64,000 nucleotides of DNA. Source: Cunninghamia lanceolata (taxonomy: Eukaryota > Streptophyta > Pinopsida > Cupressales > Cupressaceae). Below, piece by piece: positions 46,284-56,560 of the stretch; the first letter of the stretch is position 1, and the number at the start of each line of letters is the position of its first letter. The notes beneath the pieces were generated by a model. That model was not told the origin of the DNA and made no database searches. It saw only the letters and a program-made list of their open reading frames with translations. The stretch lies in NCBI GenBank assembly GCA_027924645.1, contig BSBN01000888.1, positions 13,275,001 to 13,339,000 on the forward strand, written 5' to 3'. Made by a program: the position numbers and the translations under genes.

Positions 46284-49200
46284 ATGGCTACTCCTCATGT
46301 TGTTGACATTACTGAAAGACCTTGACCCAAATTTAAGAAGCATCCTCACAAATCAATAGAAGTCGACCCATTAGGTGCTTTTTCAAGTGTTTTGTATTAT
46401 GTGCTGCATGTTGAAGACATTAGGGTTTATATTCATACAAACATAGATGAATCTAGAGATTCAACGTATGTAGACCTGATTGACAAACAACTCAAGGATG
46501 AAAATCACTAACTTAAACCAGAATATAAGGCACTACAGGATAAACACTTTATTCAGATCATGGTGTTTCTGACATTTGATGAGGATGAATGGGTCCGATA
46601 TGTTTTAAGTTGGATGCATGATGAATTTATTTGCTTGTTAAAATCATTCAAGATTACCAAGGATGCTATCAAAATAGTAACCGGATTAAAGTCAACCAGT
46701 GGATTGACCATACTGAAATCCGTGAAAAACCAGACAGTGACTTATGCTACCAGTGTCAAGTTTGATAGAAGGACAATGACCATCAATGATATTATAGAAC
46801 CGGATGTCAAATTCACCTCCATGGTGATTGGGTACAAGATTTACCACTCAAGCAGAGAAAATTATGTCTCCAAAATAGCCATATATGTTGTATACAAGAT
46901 ACTAAAGGAAAATACTAATTATGACTTGTGTGAATTATTATAGAATCAACTGATTGAGAAATTGAACAAAATTAAGAAAGATAAGAAAAACACTTTCATG
47001 TATGGTACATTGGTTCTATGTCTATTCTTCTGTTTTATGAATGAGGTACCTGGGGTAAAAAGTGTGCACTGGACTAAGGATGAGTCAGTTGCCATTCAAA
47101 TCAGAGATCATCTTCACAGGATTGGTGATTTCAAAGCTCAGAAAACTGCAATATGGGGTTACTTGAAAAAAATTTAGAGTATAATGCATTCGAGGGAAGG
47201 AATCCCAAATTCAATTGTTGAGAAATACAAAAATGAAATATGCTTCATGGTTGACACTGATCAATGTTTGATGGAATCTTTAGAACCAAAAATAGTATGG
47301 ATAATGCCAATGGGTTATGAGGTGGATGAGAGAGTTCTGGACATGTATGCTCAGCATCTTCTAAGCAAGCCTAAAGACACAACGGTTGAGAGATTTGGGA
47401 CATATGAAGAGCTGAGTTTAAAACTACATATTGAGCTCAGAAAACCTGAAACCAATAGGAAAGTAAGAAAAGAAGTTGAGCAGTTGGCTGAAAATCTAGG
47501 CCTAACTAAGGAGGATGTGAGCAAATTTAGAGAAAGAATCGAAAAAGCTGAGAAAGAGAAACAAGATAAGAAACAAACAAGTGCTCCAGTGGAACCCACT
47601 CCCACTTCAAAAACTACTAGGAGCTCTACTGCTGCCCCTGCAAAATGGAAGCAAAATCATCTGAAAGAGGGGAGAGAAGGAAAAAAACAAAAGCATCCCA
47701 GACCTATGAAAGCATAAGAGAAGAAGAAGAAGATACAGATTCTAACATTGAAATCAAGGAACTAAAGGCCACTAGAATAAAAGCTGCAAAAGTAACCAAA
47801 GAAAAGTCATCCGGAAGCAAAAGGGCTAGCAAAAAGTAAAAGATACAAGCATATGAGGAATATATTGAGAAGCCCACACTTTCCCTAGAGGATGTGATAA
47901 AGTCAGTCATTGTAGATGGAAATCTAAAACCCATGATTGAATTATATGATGAATACAGTGATGTGGATAAAAGGGTGTTGGAGGAAGCAACTGTCAGATA
48001 TCTGAACATCTACAACAAGGCACTAATTGAGATAACTATTGAGTTACCACAAAGTTTGGCAAATATTTTGGAGTTAAGAAAAAAAAATGCCAAGAGTAAG
48101 GACATGGAGATTAGGGAACATGAGCTAATAAATTTGTGTCCTTAGATTTCACCTGATCATATAAATATGATATTCAAGGATGTCAAAGATAACTTTAGAA
48201 GTAAAAAGAGAATGAACAAACTCATGCTTGGAGAAACAAGTGGAGTCATTGAAGAAACTCAACAAATTCTTTTGAAAGCACTGAAAAAGCACAATATTCC
48301 CATAGTCACAGAAGAAGTTCCAGATGGTGAAGAAGAGAACATCATTGAACAACAATTTGAGTTGGGTGAAACCTCTATTCTGGAAGTAGAAGAAGCAAAT
48401 CAGGAGGATACAAAAATGTTGGATAAGTTGATGCAGAAGTAACCCCTCCACTGAATCATTTTGGAATAGAAGAGGATATTGCTACTACATAGAGCCCTCC
48501 AAATCAGGTAGCAAGTGGTGATCAATTAGAAAAGAGTCCCTCTGCAGAGAACACAAAGAAAAATAAAGCAGAGAAAGAGGAAGAAAGAGAAAAGAAAGAT
48601 AAAGAAGAAGAAGATGGTGCAAATGTTGAATCACATAAAGTAGATACTGAGAAATCTGATGAACAAAAGAATGGTTCAAAAAATGTTGCAAGAGACACTG
48701 CAGATGCAGTGAAAAGTCTTCTTGAAAAAGAGATGATTGAGCTTGATGAACCTGAACTACTCCAAGGTCTAGTCAATCTCGATGTTCTCTCTCCAATTCA
48801 ACTGATGAAAATAGCATCATTCACCCAAGTAAAGGCTAGAGAAAAGATGTTAAAATTCCACATGGAGGACAATGACCTACTAGGGCTTGCATTCAAAATT
48901 TTGGAAAAGTTAATGCCTACCTACCAAAAGAGTCCATTTGATTCCCCCTTCAAACATTTGAAAAATCTTGTAAGATCTGTAAATACTCATTTTGAGTCCT
49001 TTGAGAATTCTATGGAGGCAAAAGTTTAGAAATAATTCTTCGATAAGAAATTTTGTGAAATAAAGAACCTGATAGGAAATGATAGAAGGATACTTGGTAT
49101 TAGCATAAAGAGTATTCAGAATGCTCTAAATGATGGAAGTGATATGTACAAATTCTGTCTATCATGGCCCAAAGTTAATGAGGATATTGAGAAAAAGATA

Positions 49201-49575
49201 AAGGAGCAAGAACATAAATTGTCAATTTTCTCTCAAAATTTGGATCCTCTAACAGTTTTGCCTATAAGTCAAGAATGTCAAGTAATCAGCCTGACAGATG
49301 AGATAAATAGGCTTGTTAAAGAAAAGGGTAACATTATGAAGAGAATGTATGAGCTTCGAGGATTGATTGCCCCCAAGTTAGAAGGCATGTTTAATGCCTT
49401 ATCAGAAGCTCAGATTGCACTTCAGACAAGTAATCCTCCAAATCTAACAAAGGCAGACGCATATTCATTTTTGCTGAGTAGGCACATCTCAATTTTGGAT
49501 GGAATGAAGAGTACTTGGGCCTCTAAAATTGTGCAAATAAAAACTAGCTTTGCAGACATTCTCAAGTTTATGTAA
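46284..49575 (+). pseudogene. Unrecognised ORF of about 1,100 codons in F
   Basis: ATG at 46284 (MATPHVVDITERP) starts a frame followed to about 47700. It shifts once there and again near 48440, and ends at TAA about 49573. Visible parts are a globular N-terminal region of about 450 residues, a short hydrophobic stretch (LVLCLFFCFM, about 47000-47040), a Pro/Thr/Ser-rich basic segment near 47580-47830, Glu/Lys-rich coiled-coil segments near 48540-48690, and a helical C-terminal domain of about 280 residues. Internal stops are few. I recognise no family. Its position upstream of the 3' PPT array recalls the envelope-like ORF of sireviruses, but homology is unproven. Confidence 0.6.
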
Positions 49576-49670
49576 ATAGGACTCAATGATTAGTTGTACA
49601 TATGTGGCAGTATATACAAAACTTTTTGGAGAATTTTGGCTTGCGGATCCCACCCTCTACCATTGATGTC

Positions 49671-49825
49671 AAAGGGGGAGTCAAGAGCAGTAAAAAATGA
49701 GGAATCCAGTAAAGGGGGAGCTTTAGAACTAATAGAGAAGCACAAGCATACAGAGTAAGGGGGAGCTACATTAGACACTTAGTCATTTTTCACTAAGTGT
49801 TGCCATCAATGCCAAAGGGGGAGAT
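49671..49825 (+). other. PPT array of F (four copies)
   Basis: aaagggggag occurs at 49671 and 49711, aagggggag at 49757, and aaagggggaga at 49814 directly before the 3' LTR. Multiple PPT copies are a known sirevirus hallmark. Confidence 0.85.
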
Positions 49826-50942
49826 TGTTGGCAAGAGACACTGCTTTGCATTGATAGGCATTGTCATTAATGGCAACTAAGATCATCCCAATCATTCGTA
49901 TAACACAATTTATTTTTACCAGAAGTCAGAATCAGAATTTGTCTAAGTGTGGGCAGTTAGGAACATAACAGTAACAGGGTCTGGTATCTTGGCCCGGATC
50001 TCTTTGGTGGAAAGGTATGGTTTGTTGTGGATCTAAGGTAGTTGAAAGCATTATCAAGACACTCTAAATCTAGAGTTTTTGCCTCCAGTGATGAAAGACT
50101 CAAAAGATATTAGCTTCTAAGTATCAGGTTTCAGTCTGACAGAACAGACAGAAGAAGAACAGGCTGACTTTATGAATGATCTCAATTCCGTATGTATAGA
50201 AGTTATTCTTTGGGAAAATGGTGATGACCAATGTTAGTGGCTGACCTAATTGATGATTTGTGAGTGCAATTTTTGGTCTGCATCTCATATTATGTATGGA
50301 TTTAGCCGACAGAGCAAAGTGCTTAACAAAGTTCTAAATGTTTTGGAAGCCGACTGGTAAAATGATTGTAGGTCATGTTGCGGATATATATAGCCAATGG
50401 AATTGGATGATTTAGTGTGAGAAGTATGCAAATGAGGTGTATATGTGAGAAGAGAAGAAATCTAAGATGTCATTGAAGGTAGACCAGTAAGAAGAGTAGA
50501 GCAAAGATGAAATGTGTAAGATTAGTTTTTGTACTTAACCAAAACTGAAACTCTTGCATGGATAGATGTTATTTATTGGTTCAAAATATTTGTTATTCTC
50601 TTGTAATCTTTCTATAGACAGTGAGCCTCCATTTGAGCAGTGAGCTGTAGGTAGCGAGCTTGAATGCATGCGCATTCCCATTTGTAAAATACTTTTATCA
50701 TGGTATTAATTTTTGTGGGTTAACCCCCACCGTAGTTTTTCCCTTAACTGGGTTTCCATGTCAAAATCTTGGTGTCAAATGTGTTATTGTGTTGTTGCTC
50801 TTACCCTTATGATTGATTGTCTTATTGGTTAAGTTATTGAATTGTTATTAAGTAGAAAAAGGAAGAATTAACTACAGAAAGATACAAAGTTTTGTAACAA
50901 CTAATTCACCCCCCCTCTCAGTTGTCTATCCTATTTCTAACA
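49826..50942 (+). repeat. 3' LTR of F (1117 bp)
   Basis: The LTR runs from tgttggcaagagacac to tttctaaca and is followed by TSD ctcta. It lacks the TRIM and so documents the empty site near 50206. Confidence 0.95.
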
Positions 50943-50947
50943 CTCTA

Positions 50948-51136
50948 TGCTTATAAGACTTTAATATGTCATTTTTGGTGACATTTATATTCCTCAATTG
51001 GTTTGCAACTAACTCACTATAACCAAGTACCTACAAGCACTTTATATTATTCTTTCTGGCCCATTCTAAACCATGAATGAGTGCCTCGTATTCTGTTATG
51101 TTGTTTGTATAGATGAATGCAAATCTAAATTTTGAA
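50948..51136 (-). pseudogene. Tat upstream RNase H, middle part
   Basis: This small island between F and G reads KFRFAFIYTNNITEYEALIHGLEWARKN, then VLGYSELVANQLRNINVTKNDILKSYK. It is the central part of a cellular/archaeal-type RNase H. The Glu of TEYEAL is present, while the Asp normally in GDSELV is Tyr here. It continues to the right at 58104 and to the left at 43133 across the insertions. Confidence 0.85.
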
Positions 51137-51140
51137 AGTA

Positions 51141-52613
51141 TGTGCCTCACCGGTGTTGCCATTGGTGCCAATTGTGCTCATGTTTTGATGCTTTCTTGTA
51201 ATGAGTTATATGCTTTGTATTTTCCTATGTAAGTGTTGGAAATCCTGATATTGAGGATATTGAGAAAATTTGCTCCACCTGTAGAAACAATATGTTGCAG
51301 AATATCTTTGTCTACAGAAGAACAATCCAATAGATTGCTCTGCATTTCCTAAAGAATGAATATCTTTGTCTATGGATTGAAAGTTATTTATAGGCATGTC
51401 TAAAGATGCTATAATCCAAGTTTGACCCTCTAGTATGAAGATTTGAGTGAGTTATGTTCACCAAAGTAAAAACTACTTTTTCTCAATATTCACTAGTGAT
51501 AGGGAGAATGTATTATGCTCTGCATTCCTCTGCATTGAAATATTTGGATCTTCGGTTCTAGAGTTAAGTTTGAGATGATGTTATGTGTCTTCAACTTTAA
51601 TGGTTCATGATTTAGTGGTCTGCAAGCGATCTTTTCCTTATGACAGTAGCTGTTAGTGTTGTTTATGAGCTCTGGTTTAAAAAATCCTTTTGACAGAGTG
51701 GTTAGAGGTTGTACAGTTGTTCTTGATTATTTGAATGTGCTTGTGGATGTCTCCTAATTGTGTTCCTAACCTTGGATTGGCCTGCAAAGAGAAATTGGGA
51801 TCAAAGATAAAGACTGTTCTTGAAAGTCTTAATGTGAATGCCAATCTTGGCTGACTTGGTTGCTTTCACTAATTACAGAGATGCATTGAAGATTGTAGTA
51901 GCATGTTGTGGTATGGAATATTGTATTTGAGTCCAAGTTAAGGCATGATGTGATCTGTATACATCGTTACATCCTTAGCAAAGTTTTGTATTAGGTCCAG
52001 ACATATTTTCTATGTATGTTTTTAATGCCGACCTTGGAGATTCCTCCAATGGTTGATGAATGTAATTCTAACCTTGATGTACATTCCAAGGTTGATGAGT
52101 TGTATAAAAACATGTAATGTAGTTACGAAAAGTGTGGGGATGTGCAAAAATAAAAAGATAAGTGTAAAGGTGTAAAAGACTAGAGCAGAGGAGATATATT
52201 GCGCTTCAATGGAACTAAAATCAAGCATAGAGTAAGATGCTATCAAATCAGTTCACCAATCTTGGCAATGAGTCACCCCTTATTAGTGAGCCGATCTTGG
52301 TAGTGAGCGTAAACATTTGCAATGAACGTTTTGGGCAGTGAGCCCTAAGGAAGTGAGCCTCTGGTTTTCGGTATTGTTATATATTTCTGTGGGCTAACAC
52401 CCACCATGGTTTTTCCCTTATAGGGTTTTCCACATAAAAATCTAGTGTCTCATGTGTTGATTGCATTATTGTGTTAAGTTTTTCAATTCCTGCTTTTATT
52501 TTTAATTCTAAATAACAGTAATCAAGTGTTTGATTAGTTAATGTTCATAAGAGGTTAAAGTTTTGGAGACAATTGATTCACCCCCTCTCTCAGTTGTCTG
52601 GTGCATTTCAACA
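51141..52613 (+). repeat. 5' LTR of G (start slightly truncated)
   Basis: It aligns with 56572-58099 from tgtgcct onward and ends gcatttcaaca before the PBS. The first ~11 bp (tgttgtaagta) present in the 3' LTR are missing. Degenerate GCAGTGAGCC-type units lie near 52265-52350. Confidence 0.9.
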
Positions 52614-52615
52614 AT

Positions 52616-52628
52616 TGGTATCAGAGTA
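52616..52628 (+). other. PBS of G
   Basis: tggtatcagagta starts 2 bp after the 5' LTR and is the canonical copia PBS core. Confidence 0.9.
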
Positions 52629-52670
52629 GGTTTCTCAGAAGAAAGCCTAATAGCTTGAGGTTGATCCAAG

Positions 52671-54110
52671 ATGGCACACAAGGATGAACTATCTTTCAAT
52701 TGTTCCAATTGTTTTAAAGTTGGTCACTATGCATCCAGATGTCTAAAAGGAAACTTAAAGAATTATGATGAAGAAGGTGAAAGTAGAAAGACCAAGAAAA
52801 CATTTTATGATATTGAAGATGATGACTGTTATTTTAATTCAAAGGATCCAGAAGTAAGTGCTGGCAATGAAGATATAAGGAAATATTGGGTTATTGATAG
52901 TAGCTTCTTAAATCAAATGACTGGTGATAAAGGTAAGTTTGTTAATTTTTTGAAGAATGATGGAGGATTAGTTAGTTTTAGAGATGACCGTACTACTAAG
53001 ATATGTGGAAAAGGTTCAATTAGTTTTGATAGAAGACAACATACAAATGATGTTCTCTATGTTCAAAGCCTAAAACAAAATCTCCTGAGCGTTGGACAGT
53101 TGTGTAGAGAAGAATACAGTTTCATATTTCAGAATGATGCCTTTGAAATCAGAGATATAACTAGAGTTGTAATAGCCGATGGAAAAAGAACATAAGGAAA
53201 TCTTTACCATCTCAGAGAAGGTGACATTGTCTACTCTATAACTCAGAATCATGAGAGTTGGCTCTGGCGTAGGAAACTATGTCACATCACTCCTATTGAT
53301 CTAGTAAGGATAAGCTCAGCTCAAGTTGTGAAAGATCTTCTAGAAAGGATACATTTTAGCAACATCATCTACAAGAAATGTCAAATTGAGAAGCAAGCAA
53401 GTGGAAGTCTACAGGATGAAGAAAGATCCTCAAATGGACTACTGGAATTGGTTCATACAAACCTTTGTGGCTCTACAAGAGTGAGAAGTCTCCAAGATGA
53501 TAGGCACTTTATGTTCTTTATTGATGATTATTCTAGAATGACTTGGATTAGTTTTTTCAAAGAAAGATTAGAAGCTCCAGATGCATTTAAAGCCTTCAAA
53601 ACAATGGTTAAAGAAGAATTGAATATGAAAATCAAATGTTTGAAGTCTAACAAAGGAGAAGAGTTTACCTCTAATAAATTCAATATGTTCTATGAGACAC
53701 ATGGAATAAAAAGACACCTATCTAGAGAGAATAGAGTGATGGAAATAAAGAGAAAGTCTGTTCAAGAAGCTACAAAGATAATGATAGAGGAAGCTAGCCT
53801 ACTAGAAGTGTATTAGAAAGAAGCTATACATACTGTTGTCTACATTCAAAATAGAGTTCAAATCAAAGCTAACAACACTAAAACTCCTTATGAATTGTGG
53901 TATGGAAAAATTCCTTCAGTAAAATATTTCAAAGTCTTTGGAAGCAAGTGCTATATCAAAAGAGAAGACGAGCTAGGCAAGTTTGATTCTAAGTATGATG
54001 AAGGAACTTTTCTTGGATACTCTACTGAGAGTAAGGCCTACCAGTGTTACAATAAGAGATTGAAAAAGATCATTGAGAGTGCAAATGTCAGGGTTGATGA
54101 AGACATATAG
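52671..54110 (+). pseudogene. Zinc knuckle, protease and integrase of G
   Basis: ATG at 52671 is 43 nt after the PBS. One CCHC knuckle (CSNCFKVGHYASRC) stands at the very N-terminus. A degenerate protease (YWVIDSSFLNQMTG, with Ser for Gly in the active site) and VLYVQSLKQNLLSVGQLC follow. GAG-pre-integrase (WRRKLCHI) leads to the integrase core: LVHTNLCGSTR, FIDDYSRMTWISFFKER and LKSNKGEEFTS, with both catalytic Asp changed to Asn. YELWYGKIPSVKYFKVFGSKC and FLGYSTESKAYQCYN mark the C-terminus. One frame is kept, with stops at about 53193 and 53814. No gag capsid precedes it. Confidence 0.87.
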
Positions 54111-54403
54111 AAGTATTCAAAAATTAATAATCATGCATCAGACTCAAATAGGCTTCCTTACAATACAAAAAAGGAAAAAGTATACACCAAAGAAGAAGAT
54201 GATATTGAAGAGAAGAAAATGTAGAGAGATAGCCAGTATGAAGTAAAAGAACAAATGAATTGGTGTTTGATTACCAATGCTGAATCTAAATCAATGGTTG
54301 AAGCATGCAACAATATAAATTCCTCTCAAGATGAATATATGTCCACTAACAGTGAAGAATCCAAAATTGATCTTGAAAACCTTGAAAATTTGAAGAAGAA
54401 AAG
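54111..54403 (+). other. Spacer after G integrase
   Basis: This Lys/Glu/Asn-rich readable stretch continues the integrase frame with stops (SDSNRLPYN, EEDDIEEKK). It is probably the integrase-RT linker. The RT expected next is absent. Confidence 0.5.
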
Positions 54404-55280
54404 ATGTACTTAAAGGTAAATATAATAGAAGCAAATGAATACATCAAAGAGTTAAGAAAGAAAATCAAGGAGCTTAAGCAAAGACCTAAAGAAGATAGTG
54501 AAGAATTGAGGTTAGTAAATGAAGAAAAAGAAAAAATTGAAGAATGTTTGAAAAATAAAACAAATGATTACATAAATCTTGAAGAAGAAGTTGTGGAGCT
54601 GAAAGCTGATCTGAAACATGCATGGGCTCAACAAGACAAACTCAGTGTATGTACAGGAAGATTTGGTAGATCAATGGTTGTGGCAAGTTAGAAAAATCCT
54701 GACGACATAAACAATATGAGATGTGAGAAAGGTGAAAGTAGAATTCTAAGATCAAGGAGGACAAAGGTAAATAGATTCAAGATCAAAGGAACATATCAAG
54801 AAGACCTTCGGTGAGGCAACCAAATGCTGAAAGGTACCTATATTTCAATGGCTATTGTCTTAATTGTAGTAAGTTTGGTCATAGAGCTACTCAGTGTAGG
54901 AGTATAATGAATCAAAATGCTTTATCATTCTTCGTTTAGTGTTTCAATTGCAAGAGAATTGGTTATAAAGAAAATGAATGTAGAAGTCAGACAAGGAATA
55001 GCTCCAACAATGAAAGGAACACTTTATCTTTCAATGGAAAGTGTTTTACATGCAATAGATTTGGGCATATGGCTAACCAATGCAGATCAAAAGTGAATCC
55101 AAATAGTGGAAGGAACCAAGGACAAAGGAATGTTGTTTGTTACAATTGCAATAGATCTAGACATGTTGCAAAATTTTGCAGAAGCAAGAATGTGAAAAGA
55201 AATTATCCTACAGAAGAGAAGAAAACAGAGCAAAGGGAAGTCAAGGGAAAGAACAAGGTTGATCCGGTGGAAACCTAAAG
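54404..55280 (+). pseudogene. gag-like coiled coil with four zinc knuckles in G
   Basis: A Glu/Lys-rich coiled coil (NEYIKELRKKIKELKQRPKE, then INLEEEVVELKADLKHA) is followed by four CCHC-type units in one frame: CLNCSKFGHRATQC (54856), CFNCKRIGYKENEC (54940, His changed to Tyr), CFTCNRFGHMANQC (55042) and CYNCNRSRHVAKFC (55138). The arrangement matches the gag-like ORF of F. It lies downstream of the integrase instead of upstream, which is abnormal. Frame changes and stops separate the coil from the knuckles. Confidence 0.8.
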
Positions 55281-55735
55281 TGAAATGAGCAAGATCTGGG
55301 TGAAGAAGAATGCAACAAAGGTTAGGAATGAACCTATACCGATATTAGGTACAAATGTTGCCTCTAGAAACTGAGATTAGCATTTTTGCTTGAGGGGAGT
55401 CCTATTGAAAATCCTTACTCCCATATCAAAAGATTGATGTTGATGCCTCAGCATGGAAAGACAAGATTAACAACAAAGGTACAAGATAGGACAGTGATTG
55501 TGTTCTTAAAGGACAACGGAAGAACTATGCAAAATAAGAAATCTACTATGCAAGAATATATAATCAGGGAAGAAAATATGCTATGAACTTTTACAAAGTT
55601 CAAGTTAAAATGATCTGGTAAATTTGGTCCGCATTTGACTATTGTTAAGGATATTGCATTGTGGTTTTGACATATGGTTACATTCGAAAGCATGTATGTT
55701 CTTTGTTGATTGGCTTGAGAATGATGAGTAACAGA
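55281..55735 (+). other. Unassigned stretch in G
   Basis: Low-complexity AT-rich sequence with only short open frames. No RT motif (such as YVDD) is visible where it would be expected. Confidence 0.4.
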
Positions 55736-56224
55736 AGTTCAGGTTGACAAAGCAGAATTGCTACAAGGATAGATGTGGATGTTGATGACAGAAAGAGTAC
55801 AAGTGGAGTCACTTTCTTTTTGGGTAATAGATTGGTTTCATGGCTAAGCAATAAGCAAGATTCAATCTCTTTGTCAATTGCAAAAGTAGAGTATATTTCA
55901 GTAGCATGTTAGTGTACTCAAGTGTTATGGATGAAGTAGACATTGAAGGATATAGGAGTTGTGTATGAAGATCTAGTTGAAATCTTCTATGATAATAAAA
56001 GTGATATAAACATTTAAAAGAATCTAGTGATGAACTCAAGAACAAAGAATATATCTATAAGATATCACTTTCTGAGAGAAAAAGTGACAGAGAATGAAGT
56101 AAAATTGGAATATGTGTCCACAAAGGATCAAATTGCTGATATTTTCACTAAGCCTCTGCCTAAGGATACTTTTGACTATCTCAGAGAAAAGTTAGGGGTC
56201 ACTACCCTTCCTAGTCTGAACTAA
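55736..56224 (+). pseudogene. Copia RNase H C-terminal part of G
   Basis: Translation shows DVDDRKSTSGVTFFLGNRLV, ISLSIAKVEYISVA (the usual AEAEY Glu replaced by Lys/Val context), IFYDNKSDINI, then NISIRYHFLREKV and STKDQIADIFTKPLPKDTF, a typical copia pol ending. Stops occur in the middle. The RT that should precede it is deleted. Confidence 0.87.
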
Positions 56225-56423
56225 GATGCATAAGAATGCATCAGTCCAAAAGTGCTCAAAGTCTCATTTGTTGATCTGGATTGATGTTTTAAGAGCTACC
56301 TCTCAAGGGCAGTAGCTAGATGTTACCGATATAAGTTTCTGATAAAGAAAGCATTGATAGCAGAGAAAGTTTAGTTGGATCAGAGCAGTAGAATGCAAGT
56401 ATGTGCCCTTTTCCATTGATGTC

Positions 56424-56560
56424 AAAGGGGGAGAGAAATCATGTGAAAAACATAGAGAAGAAAGAGTATAGATGTGTAAAGAGAAAGGGGGAGAATCTTG
56501 TCTTCATGATCTTTACATTTTTTAACATCATATGTTGCCATCAATGACAAAGGGGGAGAT
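56424..56560 (+). other. PPT array of G (three copies)
   Basis: aaagggggaga occurs at about 56424 and 56484, and caaagggggagat ends at 56560 directly before the 3' LTR. The flanking words (ccattgatgtc, ttgccatcaatg) are shared with F. Confidence 0.85.

Larger units (their letters stand above)
43134..50942 (+). mobile_element. Sirevirus-like copia element F, pol-less, 7.8 kb
   Basis: LTRs (1460 bp including a TRIM, and 1117 bp), a copia PBS, a coiled-coil/zinc-knuckle gag, a long unrecognised ORF, and a repeated PPT array. It has an exact TSD, ctcta. No protease, integrase or RT motif is visible in the 5.2-kb interior, so it must have depended on a partner element for copying. The PPT array and gag resemble sireviruses. 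Confidence 0.88.

Noticed and set aside
46284..49575. Host gene unrelated to the retroelement
   Set aside because: It lies between the PBS/gag and the PPT array of F, inside an exact TSD, on the element strand; it is element cargo, though origin from a host gene stays possible.
49590..49778. Minus-strand 62-aa ORF and other shadows over F
   Set aside because: Antisense to the PPT array and the coding frame; no domain.
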